Positions 6,601 through 15,766 of a DNA stretch of 32,416 bases are shown one piece after another. The number at the start of each line of letters is the position of its first letter. The stretch's first letter is position 1. The stretch spans positions 1 through 32,416 of the forward strand of contig CASDZP010000019.1 of the NCBI GenBank assembly GCA_949285535.1. The letters are read 5' to 3'. This DNA comes from an uncultured Alistipes sp. GTDB lineage: Bacteria > Bacteroidota > Bacteroidia > Bacteroidales > Rikenellaceae. The notes under the pieces were generated by a model. That model saw only the letters and a program-made list of their open reading frames with translations, had not been told where the DNA came from and ran no database searches. The position numbers and the translations under genes were made by a program.

Positions 6601-7702
6601 CCTCGTCGAGTTTTGTTTTGATGGCTTTTTCAAAATCGTCCTCCGTAGCCTTACGTGTCGATTTGAACAGTTTGTAGTTCACTGGGTTGAGACCTCGCAT
6701 GGAGTTTATGTAAAATGCCATGCCGAGATTTATCGAAAAGAGGTTGATTTTGAAGTTTGCTGAAGTATGCGCGTGTTTACCCGTTTCAACCTGATTGGTT
6801 GTCTGTTTTATCGTGCTGTACTTCAGACCGAGCACTCCGACAGAGACCTCCACTCCGACGTTATCGGTAATGAACGCCACTATACCCGGAGCCAACCCGA
6901 GCTGATAGCTCTGTATCTGCTGGTAAGTACCTGTCACATCCTCTTTCGAGCTGTTGACCATCTTACCCTGACCGCCTCCATAGGTAAGGCGCGTCTCGTT
7001 AAACAGACCTATGCGGCGCTGATTACCGAGATTTATGTAGTTACGCAAAAAAAGCGATATGTCATACTGATGCTGAAGATAAGTCACTTCACTCAAGGCA
7101 AATGAAAGGTCATCGTTTATCTTCAGCGTGACATTACCCAAATCCACCGATGTACGTGAATATACGAACCTCGCACCTATCGCTGTGTTATCGGCGATGA
7201 AATAGCCGATGAACGGGCTCACCTTCATCATGTATGCCTGAAGGTCTATCTGGTCTGCTATGAGAAACTTGTAGTTACCCTCGGTGTAATCCTGAAACGA
7301 GAGGTTACCGCCCACAATCCATTGTCCTTTGGGTACGAACACCACTTGGTCTATGCCTCGGTCGAACGGATGGCTTTTACCTTTCATCCAGTTGTTGGCT
7401 CTCTGCGATTCACGTTCGGCGTAACGTCTCTCTTTTTTCTCCTGCGCTACATCCTCAGGCGATATGACCGCCTCTCGAATCGTGTCGAGCGAAGAGACTC
7501 TCTTCTCAATCTCCGCGAGTCTCTGCTCCATTACTTTGGTTATGCTGTCCAACGATTCGGGCATAACCGCAATGAACACCGTGTCTTTGTCTGCTTTTTC
7601 AGGGATGACCGTCGTTGTCTCTGACGCTCCCGACACCGAGGCGTTCAAAAGCCCCGGCGTCAAGAACATTAGTATGGCTGTCAAGCCTTTTATTAGTCTC
7701 AT
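6587..7702 (-). CDS. outer-membrane beta-barrel protein with N-terminal coiled coil
   Basis: This 371-residue protein has a Sec signal peptide (about 1-21), then a charged helical segment (about 50-107, including ITKVMEQRLAEIEKRVSSL and EKKERRYAERES), then a beta-barrel of roughly 240 residues. The barrel shows alternating strands with aromatic girdles and turns such as SPFIGYFIADNTAIGARFVY and RRIGLFNETRLTYGGGQGK. It resembles the small OmpW/OprF-like barrels of Bacteroidetes. It is the only membrane-spanning member of the five-gene operon; 14 bp separate it from the gene before it, and it overlaps the one after. A reasonable inference is that it anchors or exports the lipoproteins, or links them to peptidoglycan through the coiled coil. 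No transport substrate can be named. Confidence 0.75.
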   Translation of the reverse strand: MRLIKGLTAILMFLTPGLLNASVSGASETTTVIPEKADKDTVFIAVMPESLDSITKVMEQRLAEIEKRVSSLDTIREAVISPEDVAQEKKERRYAERESQRANNWMKGKSHPFDRGIDQVVFVPKGQWIVGGNLSFQDYTEGNYKFLIADQIDLQAYMMKVSPFIGYFIADNTAIGARFVYSRTSVDLGNVTLKINDDLSFALSEVTYLQHQYDISLFLRNYINLGNQRRIGLFNETRLTYGGGQGKMVNSSKEDVTGTYQQIQSYQLGLAPGIVAFITDNVGVEVSVGVLGLKYSTIKQTTNQVETGKHAHTSANFKINLFSINLGMAFYINSMRGLNPVNYKLFKSTRKATEDDFEKAIKTKLDEDESI

Positions 7703-7716
7703 AGGTTTGATTTGCG

Positions 7717-9816
7717 TTATTCGTATATGAATTCGAATTCGTCGATGTAAAGGACGCTGCCCACAGCACCGATGAAGTCGGCTCCATATTTACTTGATGT
7801 CGCTACCATAACGATGTGAGTCGGTTTTATGGTATTTCCCGAACCGTCTTTTTCCAGCGTATAGGTAATGTTAAAGCCCGCTTCGGTATAAGAAGTGCAA
7901 TCCACATCCGTGGCGAACTCGCCGTAGCCGACTACTTTGGGGCTTGAAGGTCTTTCGCTCGCGCCGTCCCAGTTTTCAAGGCTTACATAGACGTGCATCT
8001 GGTCTTTTTCGCCTATATGAGAATCGCCTTTGTTTATGGCTGTCGAGGTGTACTTATAGTAGAATCTGACACCCGAAGGACGACCTGTGAACGGACGACC
8101 GAAATGTACGCTCGCCTTGGGATTGCTTATGTTGGTTTTGAAGTATCCTGTAAACAAGTTACCCGCAGCAAAAGTGTTGGCGATACCTCCTACCCATACG
8201 GACGTCATCTTGACACCTCGTCCCTTATAAGACTCAGGCTCATCGACAGGAACCGTATTTGATGACGAAACAATGGTCACGCCTGAGTTACCGGTGTCCC
8301 AATACTGTGACACGTCACCGCCCCACGGATTCCATGTCTTGCCGTCCTGGCTCCATGAGTCCATATTGAGGTTAGGTATCAATGCCACAGTCTCTGTTCT
8401 GAAACTCATCTCGTTACCTTCTATATCGGCAGATGTAGAGCGAATCTTGTATGCTGTCTCGGGTGTAAGACCTTTTATTTTTGCAGAGAAGTTCTGACCG
8501 TCAATAACCACATCTGTCTCGGCAACCTTGGTCCATGTCTCTTCACTCTCTTTTCTGTATTCGAATGTGAGACCTTCGGGCTGCATTGATGAAATCCATC
8601 TGCCCTCTGCCAACACGAATGTTGCAAAGGCTTCCGCAGACAACAGTTCGGTATTGGCTGATGATGAACGGACGCTGAATATCACATCCTGTTCCACAAG
8701 CTGTGAGTGGTTGTCGAGCATCATAATCCTGATGCGATGTTCACCCGATTTCATCTTTGATGTCAGAGAGGTGAAATCGACATATCCTGTCGTGGTTCCG
8801 ATACCATCCCACGATACGCATGAAGCTCTGACTGCCGCCTGCTCTTCAGCAGATGCGGTAGTGAGGTTTATGAACTCGGGAACGCCCAACGCCGTGAGGC
8901 TCTTGTCATAATGTGTTATATAAAGCAGGTCGATACCGGCAGGCGCCTCTACATTGACCTTGGCGGCACCTCCTTCACCGAACTCAATCTGATTGGAGCC
9001 TGAAAGATTAAGGTCTGTTGACGAAAACTGCCCCATCGGAAGTCGTCCCGGCGTCACGGTTATCTCATGCTCTATGTCCGTAGTGGAAGGATCGAGAGTT
9101 ACATCTGTTGTGATACCGCCGTCAATCAATTCACCCTCTTCCGACACCTTGAATTTAAGAATGTAATGCTCACGAGCCTTTACATCCGTTAAAGTCTTTC
9201 TGAGAGTATATGCCTGACCCTGTGTATTGACAAGTTTAAGAACCCATGTCAGAGACCCCGACACGCTGAAATATGCAGAACGGGTCTCGTCCTTCGCAAA
9301 GGTGAGGGAACCGTTATCAAGATTATTGGTTACATCGACCGAATATTCGCTGAAATTATCGGTTATGCTGCTGTCGAAAACGACACTAACCTTTACATCC
9401 GCCAATGTACACAACACATTGGCTGTCGCTGGGTCGCCCATTACCACCTCAACGGCTTCGCTTCCTTTGTAGTAAGGCTCCCATGAAGCGGCGTCGCTGT
9501 TGCCCTGCGATGCAGTAACCACATATTTGCCCACCTCTATCTCGACAGACGAAGGCATATTGTTGCTATCCTCGAATACCAATACTGGATTGGAGGGGTC
9601 GTCGCTTTTGGCAACCTCAACACGATAGCTCTCGCCATCGCCTGCATAGCTTGTCCTCTCGACAGTCGAGAAATCAGAGGCTATATCACCGAATCGAAGC
9701 ACACCTTTAGCGCCCGAAAGCTTATCAGGTGACTCGGTGCAAGAGACCGCCGCTGCCGACAAGATTGTAATTGCCAGCAGAGACGAAACTCTTTTTATGT
9801 CAAAAAACAATTTCAT
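7717..9816 (-). CDS. DUF4493 + PCMD surface lipoprotein
   Basis: This 699-residue lipoprotein has a signal ending AAAVSC (Cys26). Domain order: DUF4493 (about 40-270, with LCTLADVKVSVVFDSS and FAKDETRSAYFSVSG), a second beta domain (about 270-395) also found in the 9843 and 11160 products, a fibronectin-like repeat (TFEYRKESEETWTKV ... YKIRS), and a C-terminal PCMD domain starting IPNLNMDSWSQDG and containing GNLFTGYFKTNI, FGRPFTGRPSGVRF and IKPTHIVMVATSS. It lies 26 bp after the previous operon gene. Its architecture matches the 11160 product, so the two look like paralogues from an old duplication. DUF4493 resembles Bacteroidales fimbrillin-type beta sandwiches to my eye, but that is inference. 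Function is unknown; a surface or adhesive role is likely. Confidence 0.82.
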   Translation of the reverse strand: MKLFFDIKRVSSLLAITILSAAAVSCTESPDKLSGAKGVLRFGDIASDFSTVERTSYAGDGESYRVEVAKSDDPSNPVLVFEDSNNMPSSVEIEVGKYVVTASQGNSDAASWEPYYKGSEAVEVVMGDPATANVLCTLADVKVSVVFDSSITDNFSEYSVDVTNNLDNGSLTFAKDETRSAYFSVSGSLTWVLKLVNTQGQAYTLRKTLTDVKAREHYILKFKVSEEGELIDGGITTDVTLDPSTTDIEHEITVTPGRLPMGQFSSTDLNLSGSNQIEFGEGGAAKVNVEAPAGIDLLYITHYDKSLTALGVPEFINLTTASAEEQAAVRASCVSWDGIGTTTGYVDFTSLTSKMKSGEHRIRIMMLDNHSQLVEQDVIFSVRSSSANTELLSAEAFATFVLAEGRWISSMQPEGLTFEYRKESEETWTKVAETDVVIDGQNFSAKIKGLTPETAYKIRSTSADIEGNEMSFRTETVALIPNLNMDSWSQDGKTWNPWGGDVSQYWDTGNSGVTIVSSSNTVPVDEPESYKGRGVKMTSVWVGGIANTFAAGNLFTGYFKTNISNPKASVHFGRPFTGRPSGVRFYYKYTSTAINKGDSHIGEKDQMHVYVSLENWDGASERPSSPKVVGYGEFATDVDCTSYTEAGFNITYTLEKDGSGNTIKPTHIVMVATSSKYGADFIGAVGSVLYIDEFEFIYE

Positions 9817-9842
9817 TCCTCTTTCGATTGGTTAAACCATAA

Positions 9843-11114
9843 TCAGTCCACTCTGTCAATTGTGAGTGTGGCTGAGGCCTCCTGATCTTTCTGATCGACC
9901 AGTCTGATGTGGAATTTATGTGTGTTTATGTCGAGCAGCGACATGAACGCGCCTATCGAGAAGCTTACAGAAGTTTTACCGGTAATGTCAGCGCTCTCTA
10001 TGAGTCCGAGCGAGATGAATGCCTCTTCGAGAGTGGGGTCGTTAAGATTGGCAAGGTCGAAGCTGACGGGTATGCCGAATCCTGCAAGTATCTCTTCTGT
10101 CAGATAGGGTGAATCTATCTCGACAAAGAGATTCTTGACACCTTCAGACGCTTTCATATCAACAATCACATCGGTGGTGTTGGCGTCAGCCGTTTTAATC
10201 ACCAACGGAGAAGAGATGTCGAAACCACGACCCGTTATGGTAGGCGCACCACCCGGTTCGGTATCACCACCATCCCAGGGATCATCACCGTCACCGAAAT
10301 CACTGCCGTCACCGAAGTCACCGCCCTCATCGGGGATTACAACGTCATGATCCACGTCAACGGTACTACCGTCCACCACAATGTTCAAATCAGCCTCACC
10401 GCTCTCTATTGCTTTTACAGTGAAACGATGAAGTTCGTTGGCATTGGTCTGGTCTATCATCAATGTTGTAGAAAGAGGGTTGCCCGTCGCTTTGCTGTAA
10501 CCTTTAGCAGTCACTTTGAGCGGACCGACAGAGAAGAAACCATATCTCTCGCTACCAGAGGGAGTGAACACCAACATTGTCTGATCGGCAGACGCATTGG
10601 CTTTGGCGATTGACAAAGAGCAGTCGTTAAGCTGATTTGTAAAGCTCTCATCGAATATGACATAGGTAGCCACATTGGCGAGCTTACATACGAGATCGAC
10701 TTTTTTGAGCTGACCCGATATGATACCCACCTGTGTGTCCTCACCTCTGAAATAGGGGGTGTCATATCCCGCCGACTGCTGTGTAGGACTCTCTACTATA
10801 AGCGTATAAGAACCTTTCTCCACCTCTGCAACGGGGGGCATGTCGGCATAACGTTCCCACACCTTCTTCACGGTCTGTGTGGCATTGTCGATAAGAGTAA
10901 CCTTAAACTCATCCACATCAGCCATTTCGACAATGTCGCTGCTGTTATCGGTACTGTAAGTCTTGATAACCAAATCATCCATGTTGGTACCCACTCGCAA
11001 GGCAAGACCTTCCGATGCACCACCTGTCGATGACGATTCGGATGAACAAGATGATGATGCCGCAACAGCCGCTCCGGCAAAAATCATAAGTGCGTATCTG
11101 AAAAACTTTTTCAT
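9843..11114 (-). CDS. DUF4493 lipoprotein with acidic Gly-Asp linker
   Basis: This is a 423-residue lipoprotein from the ATG at 11114 (MKKFFRYALM); an ATG 12 bp upstream would only add MFLI. The lipobox ends ASSSC (Cys23). DUF4493 covers about 40-255 (VEKGSYTLIVESP, DTPYFRGEDTQV, LVCKLANVATYVIFDESF). A linker of about 28 residues follows (261-289), with the repeated unit DFGDGSDFGDGDD. The C-terminal domain (about 290-423) corresponds to the second beta domain of the 7717 and 11160 proteins. There is no fibronectin or PCMD part, so this is the short version of the paralogous set. The Asp/Gly spacing could bind calcium, but no EF-hand or thrombospondin repeat is complete. Gaps to its neighbours are 45 and 26 bp. 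Confidence 0.78.
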   Translation of the reverse strand: MKKFFRYALMIFAGAAVAASSSCSSESSSTGGASEGLALRVGTNMDDLVIKTYSTDNSSDIVEMADVDEFKVTLIDNATQTVKKVWERYADMPPVAEVEKGSYTLIVESPTQQSAGYDTPYFRGEDTQVGIISGQLKKVDLVCKLANVATYVIFDESFTNQLNDCSLSIAKANASADQTMLVFTPSGSERYGFFSVGPLKVTAKGYSKATGNPLSTTLMIDQTNANELHRFTVKAIESGEADLNIVVDGSTVDVDHDVVIPDEGGDFGDGSDFGDGDDPWDGGDTEPGGAPTITGRGFDISSPLVIKTADANTTDVIVDMKASEGVKNLFVEIDSPYLTEEILAGFGIPVSFDLANLNDPTLEEAFISLGLIESADITGKTSVSFSIGAFMSLLDINTHKFHIRLVDQKDQEASATLTIDRVD

Positions 11115-11159
11115 AATCAAAAACATTTATCTCTAAAAAGCCTATTCTGCAACGTCTGC

Positions 11160-13313
11160 CTAAGGCTCTTCTATATAATCATAAACAAGTTGTACATTAT
11201 CGACAGTCAGCACGCTGCCTATATATTTGCTGTCATAATAACCGTTGAAGGCGCCTGCCTCGCCCCAAACCTGCGCAACAGCGGGAGTCTCTGCCGTTGA
11301 AGAGAGGAACACTACGGTTATATGTGTCGCTTTCTTGGTTCTGTCATTGTATTTTATCTTGACGGTAGTGTTGGTGAACGAACCGACAGTCTGTCCTGCA
11401 AGTTCCTGGTCTATGTGACCGCGACCGAGTTCGGTAACCACGTCTCCGTCTCTGTTTTCCACAACCACATAAGCATCGAATTTCTCTCCGCTCATAGGCT
11501 GATATTTATAGTCGAATCTGATACCCTGAGGTCTTGACGAGAATGTCCTGCCATATTTCTCAACCTTGGCAGAGGCGTCATATTCTCCGGTAAAGAGGAT
11601 ACCCGCTGTATGATTCTTCGTTATGTATCCTCCTCCTGCCACGAACGTAGAGCCAGAGCCCCAGTTGACAGTGCTTATCTCTGCCGCCAAACCGTTGTTT
11701 CCGCTTATTGAGCGGGTACCTGAATATTGGCGATAATATGTAGAATAGCTGTTTCTGTCACCTGTCGTGAGCGCGTTTCTGGTATCCCAGAACTTCTCCT
11801 TGCGGTTATTGCGGTCGAACGGGAATATCTCATAAATCTTGGCACCACCGACAAACCAATCCTTCTTCTCATAACAGAGAGAGTCGCTCCATATCTCGAA
11901 GTCAGAGTTGGGCATCTGCGGTATCGCCTCGGTGGGAAGCGTAACCTCCTCCGTGAATCGGGTGTCGTTATAGTTACCTCGTATCTTGTAAGAAGTCTGC
12001 GGATTGCGTCCCCATACGCTCACAAAGAGTGTATCTCCATACTGTTCGCGTATCATGTCGAAATCGCTCCAGGCTCCGTTCACATAAATCTGAGTCTTGA
12101 ATTTTTCAGGATTGGCGTCCGTTATCTTGGCACCTGTCTCCACATGTTTACCCCATGCGGCGCCGGTGAGCGGCAACCATTCGAACTGTGCTCCGTTTGT
12201 GTTGGCGGTATATACGGGACTCTCGACTGTCTGTCCGACACCGTCCGTCACCTTTAACGAGAAGGTATGCACACCCTCTCCCAGCAAACCGAGTGTCGCA
12301 CCGAGGTCGATATTTCCTGCATAGTTGTCGGTCATGTCGTCCCATTTGAGCGAGTCTCTCTCGAGAATCTGACGGGTCGCTTGATCCAGCATCAGCAGGT
12401 CGAATTCAGCAGGCCAGCCTCTCTGTGCAAGAGTCTGTGAGTTTACCTTGAGAATACACTCTCTGATAACACCGGGGGCATATATACCGATCTTTCCGTT
12501 CTGCGAGAAACCTTCGGTAAAGGTAATCGCATTATCTACAAAGCCGCTCGAAGTATATTCAGGCTGAGGTTTGGGCGTCATGAACAGAGGAATCTCAAAA
12601 ATCAGCTCCTTGTCTTCGGTTGAAGTGTCTTTAGTGATATTCAAAGAGAATTCGCTTCCTTCCGTATTGAGGTTCAATTTGATATGTTCACCCGGTTTTA
12701 CACCTGTGATTGTGGGAGGAATATATATCTTCTCCTCACCCTTTGTGTTGGTGAAAGTGATTCTGAAACGGATGTCTGCGGGAGGAGCAAAAGCGGAACG
12801 GGTCTCGTCCTTGTCGAAGAACAGGCGTGTTTCAGAGGTGTAAAGCAACACTTCGTAATCGGGATATGTCGATTTGAATCCGTCACTAGGATTCACACTT
12901 ATCTCCACATTGCGAAGTTTTGCGGTTACCGTTACGGGAGTTACCTGATTCGGCACAATGGTGACAGGGGTTTCGCCATAATAATAGGGTTTGGCAAAAC
13001 CTACTTTCAGAGAGTCACCATAGAAAGTGACCACTCTGTGCGTGCCCTCGCGGACGATTCCGTTTCCGACCAGATCCGAATATTTGTGCCATTTTTTAAT
13101 GAGCGAGTCGCCGGAGTATATCAGCAGGCGGAAGTCGCCGAGCATTGTACCCCACGGATCTATCGGTTCTTCGGGATTTTCGGTTACCGATGCAAACGAA
13201 ACTGCAATTTCACCGTAAGAGCCCGATTCAAGGTTATCGCCAAACTCTTCCGAACGGTGGCAAGACCACATCATCGCGAGCAGCGATAACAACAATGTCG
13301 TTTTTCTTATCAT
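11160..13313 (-). CDS. DUF4493 + PCMD surface lipoprotein, first operon gene
   Basis: This is the first gene of the five-gene unit, encoding 717 residues. The lipoprotein signal ends LLAMMWSC (Cys18). Then come DUF4493 (about 30-250, including AKPYYYGETPVTIV, AKLRNVEISVNPSDGF and FDKDETRSAFAPP), the second beta domain (about 260-375, ending EGVHTFSLKVTDGVGQ), an intermediate fibronectin-like segment, and PCMD from about 485 (IPQMPNSDFEIWSD, AGILFTGEYDAS, YGRTFSSRPQGIRF, KKATHITVVFLSS). The DETRSA turn is shared with the 7717 protein. The consensus promoter at 13519-13549 predicts an unusually long leader of about 200 nt. The product should be lipidated and probably surface exposed. A specific ligand cannot be inferred. 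Confidence 0.82.
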   Translation of the reverse strand: MIRKTTLLLSLLAMMWSCHRSEEFGDNLESGSYGEIAVSFASVTENPEEPIDPWGTMLGDFRLLIYSGDSLIKKWHKYSDLVGNGIVREGTHRVVTFYGDSLKVGFAKPYYYGETPVTIVPNQVTPVTVTAKLRNVEISVNPSDGFKSTYPDYEVLLYTSETRLFFDKDETRSAFAPPADIRFRITFTNTKGEEKIYIPPTITGVKPGEHIKLNLNTEGSEFSLNITKDTSTEDKELIFEIPLFMTPKPQPEYTSSGFVDNAITFTEGFSQNGKIGIYAPGVIRECILKVNSQTLAQRGWPAEFDLLMLDQATRQILERDSLKWDDMTDNYAGNIDLGATLGLLGEGVHTFSLKVTDGVGQTVESPVYTANTNGAQFEWLPLTGAAWGKHVETGAKITDANPEKFKTQIYVNGAWSDFDMIREQYGDTLFVSVWGRNPQTSYKIRGNYNDTRFTEEVTLPTEAIPQMPNSDFEIWSDSLCYEKKDWFVGGAKIYEIFPFDRNNRKEKFWDTRNALTTGDRNSYSTYYRQYSGTRSISGNNGLAAEISTVNWGSGSTFVAGGGYITKNHTAGILFTGEYDASAKVEKYGRTFSSRPQGIRFDYKYQPMSGEKFDAYVVVENRDGDVVTELGRGHIDQELAGQTVGSFTNTTVKIKYNDRTKKATHITVVFLSSTAETPAVAQVWGEAGAFNGYYDSKYIGSVLTVDNVQLVYDYIEEP

Positions 13314-13512
13314 AAAAAACCGTTTTCGGATACTGTCCTTCTGTCATATTCGACACAAGGATGTTTCAGACTCCGACAATGTCGAAATCTCAAACGCGCA
13401 TCACATTACAGTCTTCGTTGCTGAATAGTTGTTTTGTTTGATTCTCAGCAACATACAGCAAGGCATCCAAAGCCTTTTAGTCAGCATTTAAGTTTCCCCC
13501 TTTTACGGGAAG
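13314..13512 (-). other. about 200-nt leader of the lipoprotein operon
   Basis: This lies between the predicted start of transcription and the first operon gene. I see no reading frame and no known riboswitch. The length is notable beside the short leaders of other genes here and leaves room for post-transcriptional control. Confidence 0.4.
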
Positions 13513-13518
13513 GTTTTA

Positions 13519-13549
13519 CAAATATAGGGATTTTTTGTCTTTTTACAAA
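13519..13549 (-). promoter_or_regulatory. promoter of the five-gene lipoprotein operon
   Basis: On the minus strand this is TTTG (13549-13546), a 19-nt spacer, then TATATTTG (13526-13519). It is a full match to the Bacteroides consensus and predicts a start near 13512. Confidence 0.72.
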
Positions 13550-13861
13550 TTTTTCATCTTTTACTCTTTCAGTATAGTGTAAAAATACGGGCTTATACTT
13601 ATATATAATAAGGGGAGGTACAATGTGTCTTAACCCGGCATTAAAACAACATGCAGGCCATGTCCGACACCACAAATCAAAATATTTTTAATTTTTTTTG
13701 CCCGACATGGTCTCACAGAGTAATCGGACTCTTTATTTTCTTCCTTTTGTCCAGACGGTCGATATTGCTTTTAGGAAGCGTTTTAACTATAATTTATAAT
13801 TACTTTCTCTCGAATAAGATTTAATTTATTAAAATTTTATTCCACCACAAGAAAAAAGTAT
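13550..13861. other. AT-rich divergent intergenic region
   Basis: This region lies between the operon promoter and the aspA promoter. A wide inverted repeat CCATGTC / GACATGG (13658-13664 and 13704-13710, 39-nt gap) encloses a T-rich tract. No gene is recognised; the inverted repeat could be an operator half-site pair but is weakly supported. Confidence 0.3.
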
Positions 13862-13869
13862 TATCTTTG
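13862..13869 (+). promoter_or_regulatory. -7 element of aspA
   Basis: TATCTTTG matches TAnnTTTG and is the same octamer seen before ssrA. The -33 region is poor (TTTA, 22-nt spacing). The predicted start near 13876 gives a 70-nt leader to the ATG at 13945. Confidence 0.5.
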
Positions 13870-13944
13870 TGGTGTGCTAACGGTTCCTGTGGTTCGAATC
13901 GTGACAAAAAGAGATACAATAGTTTTAATATCATAATTTTAGTT

Positions 13945-15384
13945 ATGGAAATAACGAATCAGAAATTGTCCGGAGAGGTCAGAGTGGAACACGACCTTCT
14001 TGGCGACAAAAGCATCCCCGTTGAATACTATTTCGGTGTTCAGACCATGAGAGCGGTTGAAAACTTCCACATCAGCCGTGTACGTCTCAACATGTATCCT
14101 GTGTTTGTCAAAGCTCTGGCTATGGTGAAACAGGCTGCTGCTGAAGCCAACTGCGAACTGGGTATTCTCAAACCCGAAATCAGAGACGCCATCGTGGCTG
14201 CCTGCAAAGAGGTACGCGAAGGTAAGCTCGACGAACATTTCGTAGTCGATATGGTTCAGGGCGGTGCCGGTACATCTACCAACATGAACGCCAACGAGGT
14301 TATAGCAAACCGTGCCCTTGAGCTCATGGGACACAAAAAAGGCGAATACAAATACTGCCACCCCAATAACCATGTGAACATGTCGCAGTCAACCAACGAC
14401 GCATATCCGACATCTGTTCGCGTGGCACTTCTCAACCGTACACGCGACCTTATCGAATCGCTCAAATGGTTGGTTGACGCCTTCAGAGCAAAAGGCGAAG
14501 AGTTCGCGGATGTCATAAAAATGGGTCGTACCCAGATGCAGGACGCAGTCCCCATGACTCTCGGACAGGAATTCGGAGCATACGCTACCACTTTGGCGGA
14601 AGAGATTGACCGTCTTGAAAACAACGTACGTCTGTTCCTTGAAGTGAACATGGGTGCAACGGCAATCGGTACAGGTATCAACTCTGACCCCGACTACACT
14701 CCCACATGTATAAAACACCTCCGCGAAATCACAGGCATGCCTATGGTTGCGGCAGGCAACATGATTGAAGCCACCAACGATACAGGTGCGTTCATCATGT
14801 ACTCTTCTGCCGTGAAACGTCTTGCGGTTAAACTTTCAAAGATCAGCAACGACCTTCGTCTGCTCTCTTCAGGTCCCCGTACAGGTTTCCACGAAATCAA
14901 CCTGCCCCCGATGCAGCCCGGTTCTACAATCATGCCTGGTAAGGTAAACCCCGTGATTCCCGAAGTTGTATCTCAGATAGCTTTCAAAGTTATCGGTAAC
15001 GACCTTACGGTTACAATGGCGGTAGAAGCTGCACAGCTCGAGCTTAACGCAATGGAGCCCATTATCGTTCAGGCTCTCTTCGAAAACATCGAGATGCTTA
15101 TCAACGGCATGAACACTCTCAGAGACAAATGCGTTGTCGGTATCACCGCGAACAAGGAACGTTGCCGCGACCTCGTTTACCACAGCATCGGTTTGGTTAC
15201 AGCACTCAACCCCTATCTCGGTTATGAAGTCTCTACCGAACTTGCAAAAGACGCTCTCGAACACAACAAAGGTGTTTACGACCTCGTCCTCGAAAAAGGT
15301 CTCATGTCAAAAGAGGAGCTCGACAACATATTGCTTCCCGAAAACATGGTTAAACCCCGTAAATTCATCAACAAAAAAGTATGA
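13945..15384 (+). CDS. aspA: aspartate ammonia-lyase (aspartase)
   Basis: This is a 479-residue cytoplasmic enzyme converting L-aspartate to fumarate and ammonia; in anaerobic Bacteroidales this feeds fumarate respiration. The family signature is GSTIMPGKVNPVIPEVVSQ (about residues 330-348), carrying the catalytic serine loop. Other conserved blocks are GGAGTSTNMNANEVIANRA, HVNMSQSTNDAYPT and MGRTQMQDAVPMTLGQEF. PVIPEVVSQ after the signature resembles aspartase rather than class II fumarase, though the two families are close. The ATG at 13945 was chosen because upstream codons (from 13867) overlap the -7 box and do not match the family; VEHDLLGDKSIP aligns with the normal N terminus. A strong terminator follows the stop. 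Confidence 0.93.
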   Translation: MEITNQKLSGEVRVEHDLLGDKSIPVEYYFGVQTMRAVENFHISRVRLNMYPVFVKALAMVKQAAAEANCELGILKPEIRDAIVAACKEVREGKLDEHFVVDMVQGGAGTSTNMNANEVIANRALELMGHKKGEYKYCHPNNHVNMSQSTNDAYPTSVRVALLNRTRDLIESLKWLVDAFRAKGEEFADVIKMGRTQMQDAVPMTLGQEFGAYATTLAEEIDRLENNVRLFLEVNMGATAIGTGINSDPDYTPTCIKHLREITGMPMVAAGNMIEATNDTGAFIMYSSAVKRLAVKLSKISNDLRLLSSGPRTGFHEINLPPMQPGSTIMPGKVNPVIPEVVSQIAFKVIGNDLTVTMAVEAAQLELNAMEPIIVQALFENIEMLINGMNTLRDKCVVGITANKERCRDLVYHSIGLVTALNPYLGYEVSTELAKDALEHNKGVYDLVLEKGLMSKEELDNILLPENMVKPRKFINKKV

Positions 15385-15410
15385 TGATTTTCGGATGACG
15401 AAATAAATCG

Positions 15411-15448
15411 AAAAGATGCGAAGATTGCTTAATCTTCGCATCTTTTTT
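15411..15448 (+). terminator. aspA terminator
   Basis: A 16-bp perfect stem (AAAAGATGCGAAGATT with its complement), loop GCTT and a run of six T residues lie 27 bp after the stop codon. Confidence 0.9.
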
Positions 15449-15482
15449 ATATTTCATTTTCTCTCTCTGTTTGGCAAGCGGG

Positions 15483-15724
15483 TTATAGTACGCCTGCCGT
15501 ACGATTATCAGTTTCACAAACCGATAATCGTACACCTGCTGTACATTCATCGATTTCTCAATCGGATTATCATACGTCTGCTGTACCCCCGTCAGTCTCG
15601 CAAACTGATAATCGTACATCTGCCATACACTTATCGGGTCGTGATCAGATTATCATACGCTTACCGTACACTTGTCAGCCTCGCAATCGAATTATTGTGC
15701 GTCAGCAGTACAATTATCAACCAG
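15483..15724. repeat. tandem array, six degenerate 42-bp units that fold as hairpins
   Basis: Units begin near 15483, 15525, 15567, 15609, 15650 and 15692 with the pattern GATWATCRTACRYCTGCYGTAC followed by about 20 variable bases. Period is 42 (one unit 41). Each junction can fold: for example GTACGATTATC (15499-15509) pairs with GATAATCGTAC, enclosing GTTT-CAC-AAAC. Sequence differs between units while pairing is often kept. Because 42 is divisible by 3, open frames occur on both strands, but they have no start context or family resemblance. The array sits between two convergent terminators and is probably not translated. Confidence 0.8.
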
Positions 15725-15766
15725 ACAAAATTGACATTGGTCGTCCGTAATAAAGAGACATCGGAC

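Noticed and set aside
15483..15724. CRISPR array
   Set aside because: The units are contiguous with a constant 42-bp period, degenerate, and have no unique spacers; no cas genes are nearby.
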